Source: Bacteroidetes bacterium UBA4416 (lineage in GTDB: Bacteria; Bacteroidota; Bacteroidia; B-17B0; Aurantibacillaceae). From it: DNA of 63,158 bases. Location: contig DGQK01000017.1 in NCBI GenBank assembly GCA_002390745.1, positions 1,392-64,549 on the forward strand, given 5' to 3'. The notes under the pieces were generated by a model that was given only the letters and a program-made list of their open reading frames with translations, was not told the DNA's origin and ran no database searches. Every line of letters starts with the position of its first letter. Positions within the stretch are counted from its first letter, which is position 1. The position numbers were made by a program, and so were the translations under genes. This document shows positions 51,903 to 61,600 of this stretch, in pieces.

Positions 51903-52661
51903 ATGAATAAAGTGTTGAAAGTACTGATCGTAGACGACGAAGCCCATGTTCGGGAAGCCCTATCAGAAATGGTATGCACTTTTTGTGAGGATGTGGAAAT
52001 TGTTGGTGAAGCTTCAGGTTCTAAAGCCGGGATTGAAGCCATTCGCAAGTATCAGCCCGACGTAGTGTTGCTGGACATCGATCTGAAGGATGGAACCGGT
52101 TTTGATGTGGTTCGTCACTTTCAGCCTCTGAATTTTAAAGTGATCTTTATTACCACCTACCAGGAGTATGCTTTGCAGGCCTTTCGCTTTTCGGCAATTG
52201 ATTATATCCTTAAGCCTGCGGATCCCGACCTTCTCGCGGAAGCCATCCGGAAGGCCAGGGTGCTCATCGGCCATGAGCAAACCGATCTGAAGCTCAACGC
52301 CCTGATGCACAATTTGCAGCAGGTGTCGGGTCAGTCCCGTAAAATTGTGCTCAACACCATGGAAACCATGCACGTGGTTCATGTCAATGATATCGTCAGG
52401 CTTGAAGCCGATCGTAATTACACGCGCTTCTTTATTCTTAACCAAAAGCCTGTGCTGGTTTCGGGCTCTCTCATCGACTATGAGGAGATGCTGCAGTCCT
52501 CGGGATTTTTCCGCTCTCACCATTCCCATCTGGTGAACCTGGCTTTTGTAGACCGCTATGAAAAAAAAGACGGCGGCAGGCTGGTGATGAAAGACGGGTC
52601 GGAAGCCTTAGTGTCTGTGAGACGAAAAGATGAGCTGATCGCGGCCCTTGGCCGTATCTGA
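51903..52661 (+). CDS. LytTR-family response regulator
   Basis: 252 residues from ATG 51903; a TTG at 51891 is part of the promoter box. Receiver domain: KVLIVDDEAHVREAL (acidic pocket), PDVVLLDIDLKDGTGFDVV (phospho-Asp ~58), VIFITTYQEYALQAF and DYILKPADPDLL. C-terminal LytTR DNA-binding domain: VVHVNDIVRLEADRNYTRFF, SSGFFRSHHSHLVNLAFVDRYEKKDGGRLVMKDGSEALVSVRRKDEL. The likely partner is the TPR-LytS kinase upstream. It lies between the two secreted paralogues, which share an upstream box, and so is a candidate for their regulator. Confidence 0.93.
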   Translation: MNKVLKVLIVDDEAHVREALSEMVCTFCEDVEIVGEASGSKAGIEAIRKYQPDVVLLDIDLKDGTGFDVVRHFQPLNFKVIFITTYQEYALQAFRFSAIDYILKPADPDLLAEAIRKARVLIGHEQTDLKLNALMHNLQQVSGQSRKIVLNTMETMHVVHVNDIVRLEADRNYTRFFILNQKPVLVSGSLIDYEEMLQSSGFFRSHHSHLVNLAFVDRYEKKDGGRLVMKDGSEALVSVRRKDELIAALGRI

Positions 52662-52701
52662 TTCCCCCTACACTTATTCAACAAAAGGCACGGCAGATAG
52701 C

Positions 52702-52727
52702 TAAAGGCTGTCGCTTATACATTGTCT
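52702..52727 (+). promoter_or_regulatory. conserved upstream box B (shared with 51201-51226)
   Basis: TAAAGGCTGTCGCTTATACA then TTGTCT. Same box as in front of paralogue A, but ~150-175 nt upstream of its gene. The flanking DNA between box and gene does not align, so the box itself seems to be retained. Confidence 0.5.
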
Positions 52728-52876
52728 ACGCAAAAGTGGATATGGAGTCTGTATGTTTACGACGTGAAGCCCTTTATGCTGTTTGCAATTCCTGAAATCA
52801 TTCACCTTAGGAACAGCACCGGAGGTATCATCATCCATGTTTAATTTGAAACACAACATAACACACCAAAAAACTT

Positions 52877-53266
52877 ATGAAAAAACAACTGATTACCTTA
52901 TCCCTGTTCATGGCCTATGCCTGCATGGTACAGGCGCAAACGCCTACTGCCGGAAAACCGGCTGCCACAACGGGTCAAACCGCAAAAGCTGTAGTGTCTG
53001 AAAATATGAAAGGCTTCATGGCCATGTTCAACGGGAACTCTAAAGCAGTGGCTGAAGCACTTTCTAAATATGAGAAGGAGGGACTGGACCGCCATGATAT
53101 GAATATGTATAACCTGGTAGACGCCAAAGTGGTGAGTTCCGAACTTAAAGATAAGCAGGAGAAATACCTGATGGAGGTGAAATCAGGAGTGACGACCCGG
53201 AAGTACGAGATTTACTGGGAAGACGGGAAGATCTCCGAAGTAAAAGACCTGGGCCTTAAGCTGTAA
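52877..53266 (+). CDS. small secreted protein, paralogue B
   Basis: 129 residues. Signal peptide MKKQLITLSLFMAYACMVQAQ, then the same domain as paralogue A, mostly identical: VSENMKGFMAMFNGNSKAVAEALSKYEKEGLDRHDMNMYNL and KDKQEKYLMEVKSGVTTRKYEIYWEDGKISEVKDLGLKL. Variation concentrates in the N-terminal linker and the segment after MFNG. It is followed by a terminator resembling that of A. Duplication is clear; function unknown. Confidence 0.85.
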   Translation: MKKQLITLSLFMAYACMVQAQTPTAGKPAATTGQTAKAVVSENMKGFMAMFNGNSKAVAEALSKYEKEGLDRHDMNMYNLVDAKVVSSELKDKQEKYLMEVKSGVTTRKYEIYWEDGKISEVKDLGLKL

Positions 53267-53617
53267 CATCCGCAGGAAGAGAGATACAAACGTTTCCTGT
53301 TCGTTCGGGAAAGAATAACGACCTGTGCTTGCAGGATCGTCCGGTGCAGGATGCTTCATGCAAAGAGAGGTCGGGAAAGCGGAGTCCCGGCCTCTTTACA
53401 CAAATACCATGACGTACCTGTATGAATCCGTTGCAACAGATTAATTGCTGTGATGGTTTGTGCCATTCATCATGCTTGCTGTTCCGGTCCTTCCAACCTG
53501 GGGGATAAATTTTCGTGCATGTTCAATGGTGTTTATGGCTATATTAGGATTTATTTTTATTATTGGGAAGATTCCGGCTGGGCTTTTGGAGAAATTATAA
53601 ACAATTGAAAATACACG
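53267..53617. other. 351-bp intergenic region
   Basis: Contains the terminator of paralogue B (53362-53397) and an AT-rich stretch at 53540-53565 likely to hold the promoter of the serine hydrolase gene. No gene is supported. Confidence 0.6.
53362..53397 (+). terminator. terminator of small secreted gene B
   Basis: Arms AAAGAGAGGTCGGGA / TCCCGGCCTCTTT with a two-base bulge and a G-T pair, loop AAGCGGAG, preceded by CATGCAA like the terminator of paralogue A. Confidence 0.8.
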
Positions 53618-54982
53618 ATGATGAGAATAATACTGCTGCTTTATATACTACTATCTGCGGGTCTTTGTTGTTCGCAATTGTCCGACCAGGCAAAAATTCA
53701 AAAGCTCGACTCCTTGTTCAATGCCCTCGGAAAAAACAATATGTCGATGGGAAGCATCAGCATATATAAAAACGGAAAGGAATTCTATTCTAAAACATAC
53801 GGGATCTCTAATGACAGGAACCATCAGAAGGTAGCTGCAGACGGGAAAACGCTTTATCGGATAGGCTCTGTCTCAAAAGTGTTTACGGCCTTTTTGATCA
53901 TGAAGCTGGCCGAAGAAAAAAAACTGGATCTGAAGAATGATATCAGCGTGTTCTTCCCGGAATTAAAACAGGCCAAACAGACAAGCATCAGTCAATTACT
54001 GGCCCACAAAAGCGGGCTGCCTGTTTATCACAGGGTAGACGATCTCGAAAAGCTAAGGCGCTCAAGGACAGAAGCGGAGTTCATTGCCACGATCAATAAA
54101 AGAGAAGGGAACATGGATACGTCAAAATTCAGGTACAATAATCTGAATTATACCTTATTGGGCTTAATCGTTGAAAAGGTGAGCGGGCAAAGCTATAATG
54201 ATGTTTTGGCATACTACCTGAAAGAGTTGCCCGAACATGCCGTTTATGGAACCTATCACATTCTCGATGCTCAGAAACACGAGGCCAACTCTTTTCATCT
54301 TGAAGATGAAGCCTGGAAGGAAGATTATGAGATCACAGAGAGCCCGCTCAGCGACGGCTCCGGATTTTTGCTTTCTAATGCGAGAACGCTGAACGAATTT
54401 ATGACGCATCTTTTTGACTATAGTTTGCTAAGCAAGGAATCGCTCGATGCCATGCTTCCGAAAAGCGGCATGTTTGGCTACGGTTTGATGAAAAGCAATT
54501 TTTATGAACACAAAGGATTTGGCCATACGGGCAGGATCGAAGGTTTCACGGGCGCCTGCACTTATTTCCCGGCGGAACAGATCGGAGTTACGTTTCTGCA
54601 AAATGGAACCGTGTATCCTTTAAATGATATTATGGTGTTTGTGGGCGACATCCTGTTTGATAAGCCCCTGATTGTGCCGGGCTTTTCAAAGATCACGCTC
54701 GGGGAAAACGACATCGCTAAAATGCAGGGCAGATATGCCAATAAAGAAGAGGCTTATACGGTAATTGCCGACACGAAAAAACACCGTTTGAGGATACGCA
54801 TTGTGAAGGGGCATTCACCTCTCAAAATGATCATACCCACTCTGGCCTTAGAAAAAAACAGGTTGCTTAATCCCTCTCAGGGAATTATATTTGACTTTAA
54901 TTCATTACAGGATGCGCAGTATAAATACTGTGAAATGAAAGTGAACGGCGCAAAATTAAAGCTGGAAAGAGTAACAAAATAA
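53618..54982 (+). CDS. class C beta-lactamase-like serine hydrolase
   Basis: 454 residues with signal peptide (MMRIILLLYILLSAGLCCSQ). Penicillin-binding-fold motifs: RIGSVSKVFTAFLIMKL (SxxK, Ser nucleophile), FRYNNLNYTLLG (YxN), GFGHTGRIEGF (HTG in place of KTG). A C-terminal ~100-residue extension follows the catalytic domain, as in many Bacteroidota family members (esterase or D-aminopeptidase-like). Periplasmic. It is 13 nt upstream of a small membrane protein gene. True beta-lactamase activity is not implied. Confidence 0.88.
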   Translation: MMRIILLLYILLSAGLCCSQLSDQAKIQKLDSLFNALGKNNMSMGSISIYKNGKEFYSKTYGISNDRNHQKVAADGKTLYRIGSVSKVFTAFLIMKLAEEKKLDLKNDISVFFPELKQAKQTSISQLLAHKSGLPVYHRVDDLEKLRRSRTEAEFIATINKREGNMDTSKFRYNNLNYTLLGLIVEKVSGQSYNDVLAYYLKELPEHAVYGTYHILDAQKHEANSFHLEDEAWKEDYEITESPLSDGSGFLLSNARTLNEFMTHLFDYSLLSKESLDAMLPKSGMFGYGLMKSNFYEHKGFGHTGRIEGFTGACTYFPAEQIGVTFLQNGTVYPLNDIMVFVGDILFDKPLIVPGFSKITLGENDIAKMQGRYANKEEAYTVIADTKKHRLRIRIVKGHSPLKMIIPTLALEKNRLLNPSQGIIFDFNSLQDAQYKYCEMKVNGAKLKLERVTK

Positions 54983-54995
54983 ATCTGCCCCGAAA

Positions 54996-55595
54996 ATGTA
55001 TACAACTCAATTCAGCTGTTATGGGCTAAGGCCTGTATATTCAAGGCGCCTGGCTGTTCTTATCGCATTTTCCATAGTGCCCCTGGTTTGTTATGGCGTC
55101 AATGTATACCTGGGAAACCAGGTCCCGAAAGCACTGAAGGGCTCCAACCCGTATTTCCTGATCGCCTTTGGGCTACTGACGGCCTGGTGGCTCATCATTT
55201 ATTTTACGCGGCGTTTTAAGATCAATCTCTATGGCGATGAGCAAAGCCTGAGTATTGAGGTCAATGATCCGGAGCTGAACGATCCTGTTGAGATCCGCTA
55301 TCCCTTCTCACTTTCGAAGCAATGGATCCGGCGCAAGAACGGGGAAACATACATCAAAGAACTATTCCTCACCTTTCTGGATCAGCACGAGGCCCCGGTA
55401 CTTACATTTAAAGGCTCGCTGGGCGATTTGCGCGATGTGCCTTCCGGCTTCGTTTACGTTGAGATAAACAGCGATGACCGCAGGCAACTAAAACTATCCG
55501 ACCGCTTGTATACAGCTAAAGTCAAGGATCTGGAAGATGCCCTGCAGATTCACCTCAATTACCTGGCTGCACGAAAAACGAATTTAAATTCCTGA
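54996..55595 (+). CDS. membrane protein of unknown function, two helices plus cytoplasmic domain
   Basis: 199 residues. Two hydrophobic segments (RLAVLIAFSIVPLVCYGVNVYL and YFLIAFGLLTAWWLIIYF) are followed by a ~130-residue soluble domain predicted beta-rich (INLYGDEQSLSIEVNDPELNDPVEIRYPF). This resembles PH-like membrane-proximal domains in layout, but no family is recognised with confidence. Located between the serine hydrolase and a lipoprotein, 13 nt after the former and 44 nt before the latter's likely start; probably one transcript. Confidence 0.75.
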   Translation: MYTTQFSCYGLRPVYSRRLAVLIAFSIVPLVCYGVNVYLGNQVPKALKGSNPYFLIAFGLLTAWWLIIYFTRRFKINLYGDEQSLSIEVNDPELNDPVEIRYPFSLSKQWIRRKNGETYIKELFLTFLDQHEAPVLTFKGSLGDLRDVPSGFVYVEINSDDRRQLKLSDRLYTAKVKDLEDALQIHLNYLAARKTNLNS

Positions 55596-55639
55596 GAATG
55601 ATACTCTATCCAAAAATGCTACACCCCCGTTTGCATACC

Positions 55640-56506
55640 ATGAAGCTGAATTGTGTTGCGTACCTGTGCTTTGCCGTCGCAGGATCATGTCTGCTTTCGT
55701 GCCAGTCATCTGCCGATAAAGCCAACCAGGTGCTGAACGATGCTATGCAGATGAACCAGGTTGCAGATAATGTTCCGGCCAGCGACAGTATGCAGCTTCC
55801 CATTCAACAGTCGGCCTATACAGGGCCTGTGAAATCGGCGCCAACGCAGGAAGACCTGATCGCAGGCTGCAAGGTGAAATCTGTCAGGCAAACGTATGAG
55901 GGCGGCTGGATACTTACGGTTTACGATAGAAAAGGATATAAACAAAGCGAGGAGAGCGACTATTCCGGAAAGAAGACCTACAGCCATAAACTCGATAGCA
56001 AAGGCAGGCTTGTGCAGGAAAAGACGAAGTACAAGGACGGCACTGCCTTTACGACAGATTATAGCTACAATGATGAGGGTAAACTGATCAGGAAAGTTTT
56101 TACAGACAGCGATGGCAAAGCCTCAGTAACGGAAATTGAATACAATGCATCCCTTAACACCCGTACCGAGCATTCATCCACCGGTGTGGATAAAGAATTT
56201 TACGACAACCGGGGCTTGCGCGTACGTTTTGAATCGTATGACGACAAAGGAAAAATGGTCGGATACGGCGAGGCCGTTTACGATAAAGACGGTTTAAAGC
56301 AAAGCGAAACGGCACGCATCATGGGAATGAGTACCCATGACGAAATGAACTACAACGAGAAGGGCCAGCTGCTCGAACAGCACCGCACCGGGATCCTCGA
56401 TGTGTATTTCCGGTTTGAGTACAACGAAAAAGGCCTCAAGACCAGCGAGAAGACGGTGAAGAACGGCAGGCAAGAAGAAACGGTTTACGAGTACACCTAT
56501 TATTAG
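55640..56506 (+). CDS. lipoprotein with YD/RHS-like repeats
   Basis: 288 residues from ATG 55640 (MKLNCVAYLCFAVAGSCLLSC lipobox, Cys21). An upstream ATG at 55598 would place extra residues before the signal. The C-terminal 200 residues are a beta-repeat array like toxin_15/YD repeats of Bacteroidota (YDRKGYKQSEESDYSGKKTYSHKLDSKGRLVQEKTKYKDG, YSYNDEGKLIRKVF, YNEKGQLLEQH, YNEKGLKTSE), about one Tyr-x-x-x-G unit per 20 residues. Such lipoproteins often bind wall or sugar ligands, or are the short version of larger RHS proteins. No toxin domain present. Confidence 0.85.
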   Translation: MKLNCVAYLCFAVAGSCLLSCQSSADKANQVLNDAMQMNQVADNVPASDSMQLPIQQSAYTGPVKSAPTQEDLIAGCKVKSVRQTYEGGWILTVYDRKGYKQSEESDYSGKKTYSHKLDSKGRLVQEKTKYKDGTAFTTDYSYNDEGKLIRKVFTDSDGKASVTEIEYNASLNTRTEHSSTGVDKEFYDNRGLRVRFESYDDKGKMVGYGEAVYDKDGLKQSETARIMGMSTHDEMNYNEKGQLLEQHRTGILDVYFRFEYNEKGLKTSEKTVKNGRQEETVYEYTYY

Positions 56507-56563
56507 AAACGTCAGACCTGCGAATGCCATGCCTCTACGGAAGCTCTCCGGATAAGGCAGTCA

Positions 56564-58642
56564 CTATACACGGATCCCGATAAGGCACACATCGTCTACC
56601 TGCTCGAGCGATCCTTTCCAGCGTTCGAATGCTTCCGTCACTGCTTGCTTCTGCAAATCCACAGGCATGTTCGCTACCGAAAGAAGAAGCTCCTGAAGCG
56701 CGCGGTACTTGAACTTTTTACCTTTAGGCCCGCCAAACTGATCGGCATATCCGTCTGTAAACAAATAGATCATATCGCCTGCTTCCAGGGCTACGCTATG
56801 CTGGGAAAAAGGAACGCTGTCGCGGTCGTGCTTGCCCACCGGCATTTTATCGGCTGCCAGCACCAGTAGCTCCTGTCTCCTCACGATCCAGATGGGATTG
56901 TTGGCAGCCGCATAACTCAGGTCGCGCCTGGCAAAGTCAAGGCTTAAGAGGCAGCAATCCATGCCATCCTTGCCACCTTCAGCACTTCCATCGTTCGACA
57001 AATGGCGGATGATCTTTGTGCGGGTGGCGTTCAGAATATCGGCCGGTTGTAGCAGCTTGTCGGCATTCACCGCTTCGTTGAGGCAGCTGATGTTGAGCAT
57101 GCTCATGATCGATCCGGGAACACCATGCCCGGTGCTGTCGGCAACAGCCAGCAAAAAGCGGCCATTGCCCAGGACGGAGCTCCAGTAAAAATCACCGCTC
57201 ACCACATCCTTGGGTTTAAACATGAGGAAATACTCTTTTAAGTTTTCGGCCAACTGTTGCTCGCTGCTGAGCAGGGCATACTGGATGCGTTTTGCATAGT
57301 TGATGCTATCCAGGATTTCCTTCTGCTTGGCTTCGATGATGAGGTTTTTCGCGGAAACGTCATTTTTTTGACGGCGGATAATGTCGTTATCTTTTTGTTT
57401 TCGTCTGTAGCTGATGATGGCCGCAATCAGAAAGGCGAAAGACACCACCACCACGCCTGCGAGAAGGTAATTAATGGTTTTTTGCTTTTTCTGGGATTCG
57501 CTCAGCAGTGAGATCTGGCCTTCTTTTTTCTCGACTTCATGGATGGTATTGATCTCCGATAGTTTTTCCTTCAGGTTTTTGGCATAAAGCGTATCCTTTA
57601 AATTTAAGGCGTCAACGAGCACTTCGTAAGAGCGTTCGTAGTTTTTATTTTTATGAAGAATTCTTCCCAGCTGGTATTTCAAGCCTATCTCCTTGCTAAG
57701 ATCGGGTAAGCTTTTCAGCATTATCAGGGCCGAATCTGCAAAGGCCACCGCTTCGGGGAAGCGCCCTTTTTTTGTCAGGATCTCAGCATGGTTGCTGAAA
57801 GATGTGGTCTTCAGGTAATTTTCGATGGGATTGGTTTCGATGATCTGAAGCGCCTCATTACTATAATACTCGGCAGCCGCATAATTTTTCAGCTCAAGGT
57901 ATTCGTGGCACATGTTATTGCATACCATGAGCAGATCGGAAACGTTGCCTTTGGCCTTAGTGGCGGTGTAACTCTCTGTATATAAGGCCAATGCTTCGCG
58001 GGGCTTGTTGATCGTGCCGTACACGTTGGCAAGGTTGATTTTCAGGGAATAATTTAACACCACATCGTCCAGCTTTTCAGAAATAGCGATTCCCTTTTTA
58101 TAATTGCTGATGCTGTTATTGAAATCATTGATGCTGTAAAACAGCGACCCCAGGCTATTATACAGTTTCGACAGGCCGATGTCGAATTTCACGCGGATGA
58201 ATTTTTTTTCCGCTTCCAGGAAACATTGAATCGCCTTGTCATTTAAGCCGCTCTCGGTATAACAAATGCCCATGTTGGTCAGGGACCGCCCCATGCCAAG
58301 CTCATCGTGAATGACCTCCTGGATGGCTAAGGCCTGCTGATGATACAGGATGGCGGAATCGTTCCGCCCCGTGTAACTATAGGCTGAGGCGACGGTGTTG
58401 AGCGAAAACGCCAGCAAACGCCTGTTTTCCGAATACCCGGCCAGCCTGTTGGCTTCAAAGGCAAGGGCGAGTGAGCGCGAAGGGTTTTCTGAAAACAGAG
58501 CGCGTGCCTCATCAATTTTGGATTGTACCAACACGGTATCGCTCTGCGCAAATACATGGCCGATGGATAAGAAAAGAAAGGCAATGCGGAACATTACCGG
58601 ATTATACATGGCTATGGTACGCCTCATGATCGTTCGGGACAC
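56564..58642 (-). CDS. TPR protein with SpoIIE/PP2C-type serine phosphatase domain
   Basis: Up to 692 residues. Signal-like start (FRIAFLFLSIGHVFAQ) with several possible ATGs (58642, 58627, 58609, 58594); the first is listed. Tetratricopeptide repeats (~60-370), a membrane helix (INYLLAGVVVVSFAFLIAAIISY), a coiled linker, then a SpoIIE phosphatase with metal-ligand Asp in LAVADSTGHGVPGS, GGKDGMDCCLL, YLFTDGYADQFGG and VDDVCLIGIRV. Such proteins dephosphorylate anti-sigma-factor antagonists or act in partner-switching. The gene starts 11 nt after the stop of icmF on the same strand and is likely its operon partner. Confidence 0.9.
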   Translation of the reverse strand: MSRTIMRRTIAMYNPVMFRIAFLFLSIGHVFAQSDTVLVQSKIDEARALFSENPSRSLALAFEANRLAGYSENRRLLAFSLNTVASAYSYTGRNDSAILYHQQALAIQEVIHDELGMGRSLTNMGICYTESGLNDKAIQCFLEAEKKFIRVKFDIGLSKLYNSLGSLFYSINDFNNSISNYKKGIAISEKLDDVVLNYSLKINLANVYGTINKPREALALYTESYTATKAKGNVSDLLMVCNNMCHEYLELKNYAAAEYYSNEALQIIETNPIENYLKTTSFSNHAEILTKKGRFPEAVAFADSALIMLKSLPDLSKEIGLKYQLGRILHKNKNYERSYEVLVDALNLKDTLYAKNLKEKLSEINTIHEVEKKEGQISLLSESQKKQKTINYLLAGVVVVSFAFLIAAIISYRRKQKDNDIIRRQKNDVSAKNLIIEAKQKEILDSINYAKRIQYALLSSEQQLAENLKEYFLMFKPKDVVSGDFYWSSVLGNGRFLLAVADSTGHGVPGSIMSMLNISCLNEAVNADKLLQPADILNATRTKIIRHLSNDGSAEGGKDGMDCCLLSLDFARRDLSYAAANNPIWIVRRQELLVLAADKMPVGKHDRDSVPFSQHSVALEAGDMIYLFTDGYADQFGGPKGKKFKYRALQELLLSVANMPVDLQKQAVTEAFERWKGSLEQVDDVCLIGIRV

Positions 58643-58653
58643 TGAAGGCGTTC

Positions 58654-61600
58654 TTACATGTTGCGCCTGTACTGACCGCCCACCTCAAACAGGCATTTGG
58701 TGATCTGACCCAGCGACATGTACTTCACGGCTTCCATCAGCTCATTGAAAATATTCATGTTCTGAATGGCAGCCGCCTGGAGCTTATGCACCATTTGCCC
58801 GTATTGGTCTGCATGCGTTTTATGCAGCTCGGCAAGCATCGAGATCTGGTACTCTTTCTCTTCAGTTGTAGAGCGGATCACCTCTTTCGGGATGATCGTC
58901 GGGCTGCCCTTGCTCGACAGGAAGGTATTCACACCGATGATCGGGTATTCGCCTGTATGCTTCAGTGTTTCATAGTATAAGCTCTCTTCCTGGATCTGAC
59001 CGCGTTGGTACATGGTTTCCATCGCGCCCAGCACGCCGCCACGCTCCGAAATACGGTCAAACTCTTTCAGCACCGCTTCTTCCACCAGGTCGGTCAGCTC
59101 TTCGATGATGAAGGAGCCTTGCAGCGGGTTCTCGTTTTTCGCGAGGCCCAGCTCACGGTTAATGATCAGCTGGATGGCCATGGCCCTTCTTACCGATTCC
59201 TCGGTAGGCGTCGTGATCGCTTCGTCATATGCATTGGTGTGCAGGGAGTTGCAATTATCATAGATCGCGTACAGCGCCTGTAAGGTTGTACGGATATCGT
59301 TGAAGTCGATCTCCTGCGCGTGAAGCGAACGACCGGATGTCTGAATGTGGTATTTCAGCATCTGGCTGCGCTCATTGCCCTTGTAGCGGTACTTCATGGC
59401 CTTGGACCAGATGCGGCGGCTCACACGGCCGATCACGCTGTACTCAGGGTCGATGCCGTTGCTGAAGAAGAAGGATAAGTTCGGCGCAAAATCATCGATG
59501 TGCATGCCGCGGCTCAGGTAATATTCTACAAAGGTGAAACCGTTGGCCAGGGTGAAGGCAAGCTGCGAGATAGGATTGGCGCCGGCTTCCGCAATGTGGT
59601 AGCCGCTGATAGACACCGAGTAAAAGTTCCTTACTTTCTGGTCGATGAAATATTGCTGCACGTCGCCCATCACCCGGAGGCTGAACTCTGTGCTGAAAAT
59701 GCAGGTATTCTGCGCCTGGTCTTCTTTCAGGATGTCGGCCTGTACCGTGCCGCGCACCTGCGATAAGGTCGTTGCTTTGATCTTTTCGTAAACCTCTTTC
59801 GGCAATACCTGGTCGCCGGTAACACCGAGCAGCATCAGGCCCAGGCCGTTGTTGCCATCCGGCAGATCGCCCTGGTAAGTCGGGCGTACGGTTCCCTTGG
59901 CTTTGTAGATGGCTTTGATTTTTTCCTCCACTTCTTTTTCCAGGCCATGCTCTTTGATGTACAGTTCGCATTGCTGGTCGATGGCCGCATTCATGAAGAA
60001 TGCCGCGATCGTTGGCGCAGGGCCGTTGATGGTCATGGACACCGAAGTTTTCGGATCGGCCAGGTTAAAGCCGCTGTATAATTTTTTCGCATCATCGAGG
60101 CAGCAGATGCTCACCCCCGAGTTGCCGATCTTGCCGTAAATATCCGGGCGGTAATCCGGATCGTTTCCGTAAAGGGTTACGCTGTCGAAGGCTGTGCTTA
60201 AGCGTGCTGCGGGCAGTCCCTTGCTCACATAGTGGAAGCGCTTATTGGTGCGCTCCGGTCCGCCTTCGCCGGCAAACATTCGCGTCGGATCCTCGCCTTC
60301 ACGCTTGAAAGGATAGATCCCGGCGGTGTATGGGAAATCTCCCGGGAAATTTTCCTGTAAATTCCATTTCAGGATATCACCCCAGGCGCTGTATTTCGGT
60401 GAGGCGATCTTCGGCACCTGGGTGTGGGAAAGCGATTCGTAGTGCGTGGCAATTTTCAGGACCTTATCGCGCACCTTAAATTCATAAAACTCATTGCTGA
60501 ACAATTTCTTTTTCGCCTCCCAGTTTTCGATCACCAGCATGTTATGAGGGTCGAGGTCCAGCTTTGTTTTTTCATACGCTTCCTGCAGGCCCTTGAGCAG
60601 GCGGTCTTTGTCATCCATAGTGGAAGCAGAGATCGTGTCGATGGTTTTCCGGATGCCGTATAATTTCTGTGCCACTTCCGCCTGCTGTTCCGCTTTCTTG
60701 TCGTAGCTGCGGTTGTTCTCCGAGATTTCGCTCAGGTAGCGGGTTTTGGAAGGAGGAATGATGTAGATCTTTTCGCTCATCTCTTCCGTAATATGAAAGT
60801 TGGAGCTCAGGTTTTTGTTTCCTGTTTTCTCAACGATCTTATCCATGACCGCTTTGTAGAGGCGGTTCATGCCCGGGTCGTTGAACTGAGAAGCAATGGT
60901 GCCGAATACAGGGATATCCTCATCGGCAATTTCCCATAAGTTGTGGTTGCGCTTGTATTGTTTTTTTACGTCGCGGATGGCATCCAGAGCCCCGCGCTTA
61001 TCAAATTTATTCAACGCAATAATGTCGGCAAAATCCAGCATGTCGATCTTTTCGAGCTGGGTGGCGGCGCCGTATTCCGGTGTCATCACATACAGGCTCA
61101 TGTTGGAGTGCTCGATGATCTCCGTGTCGCTTTGCCCGATGCCCGACGTTTCTAAAATAATAAGGTCGAAATGTGCAGCCTTGCAGATATTCACGGCATC
61201 CTGCACGTACTTGCTTAACGCTAAATTGCTCTGGCGTGTGGCCAGCGAGCGCATGTACACGCGATCGTTTTTAATGGCATTCATCCGGATCCTGTCGCCC
61301 AGCAACGCCCCGCCGGTCTTGCGTTTGGAAGGGTCTACCGAAATGATCGCGATCTGCTTGTCCTTAAAGTCAATCAAAAAGCGGCGTACCAGCTCATCCA
61401 CGAGGCTCGATTTGCCGGCGCCGCCGGTTCCTGTGATGCCCAATACCGGCGTGGAAGATACTTTTGCCTTGCTTTCGATGTCTTTCAGCACACCGGTATT
61501 TTCCTCGTTGAAGTTCTCGGCTGCCGAAATAATTTTGGCAATGGACTTAAAATCCTTCTGGGCAAATTTGGTGATCTCCCCGTTGAGGTTAGTGCCTGTG

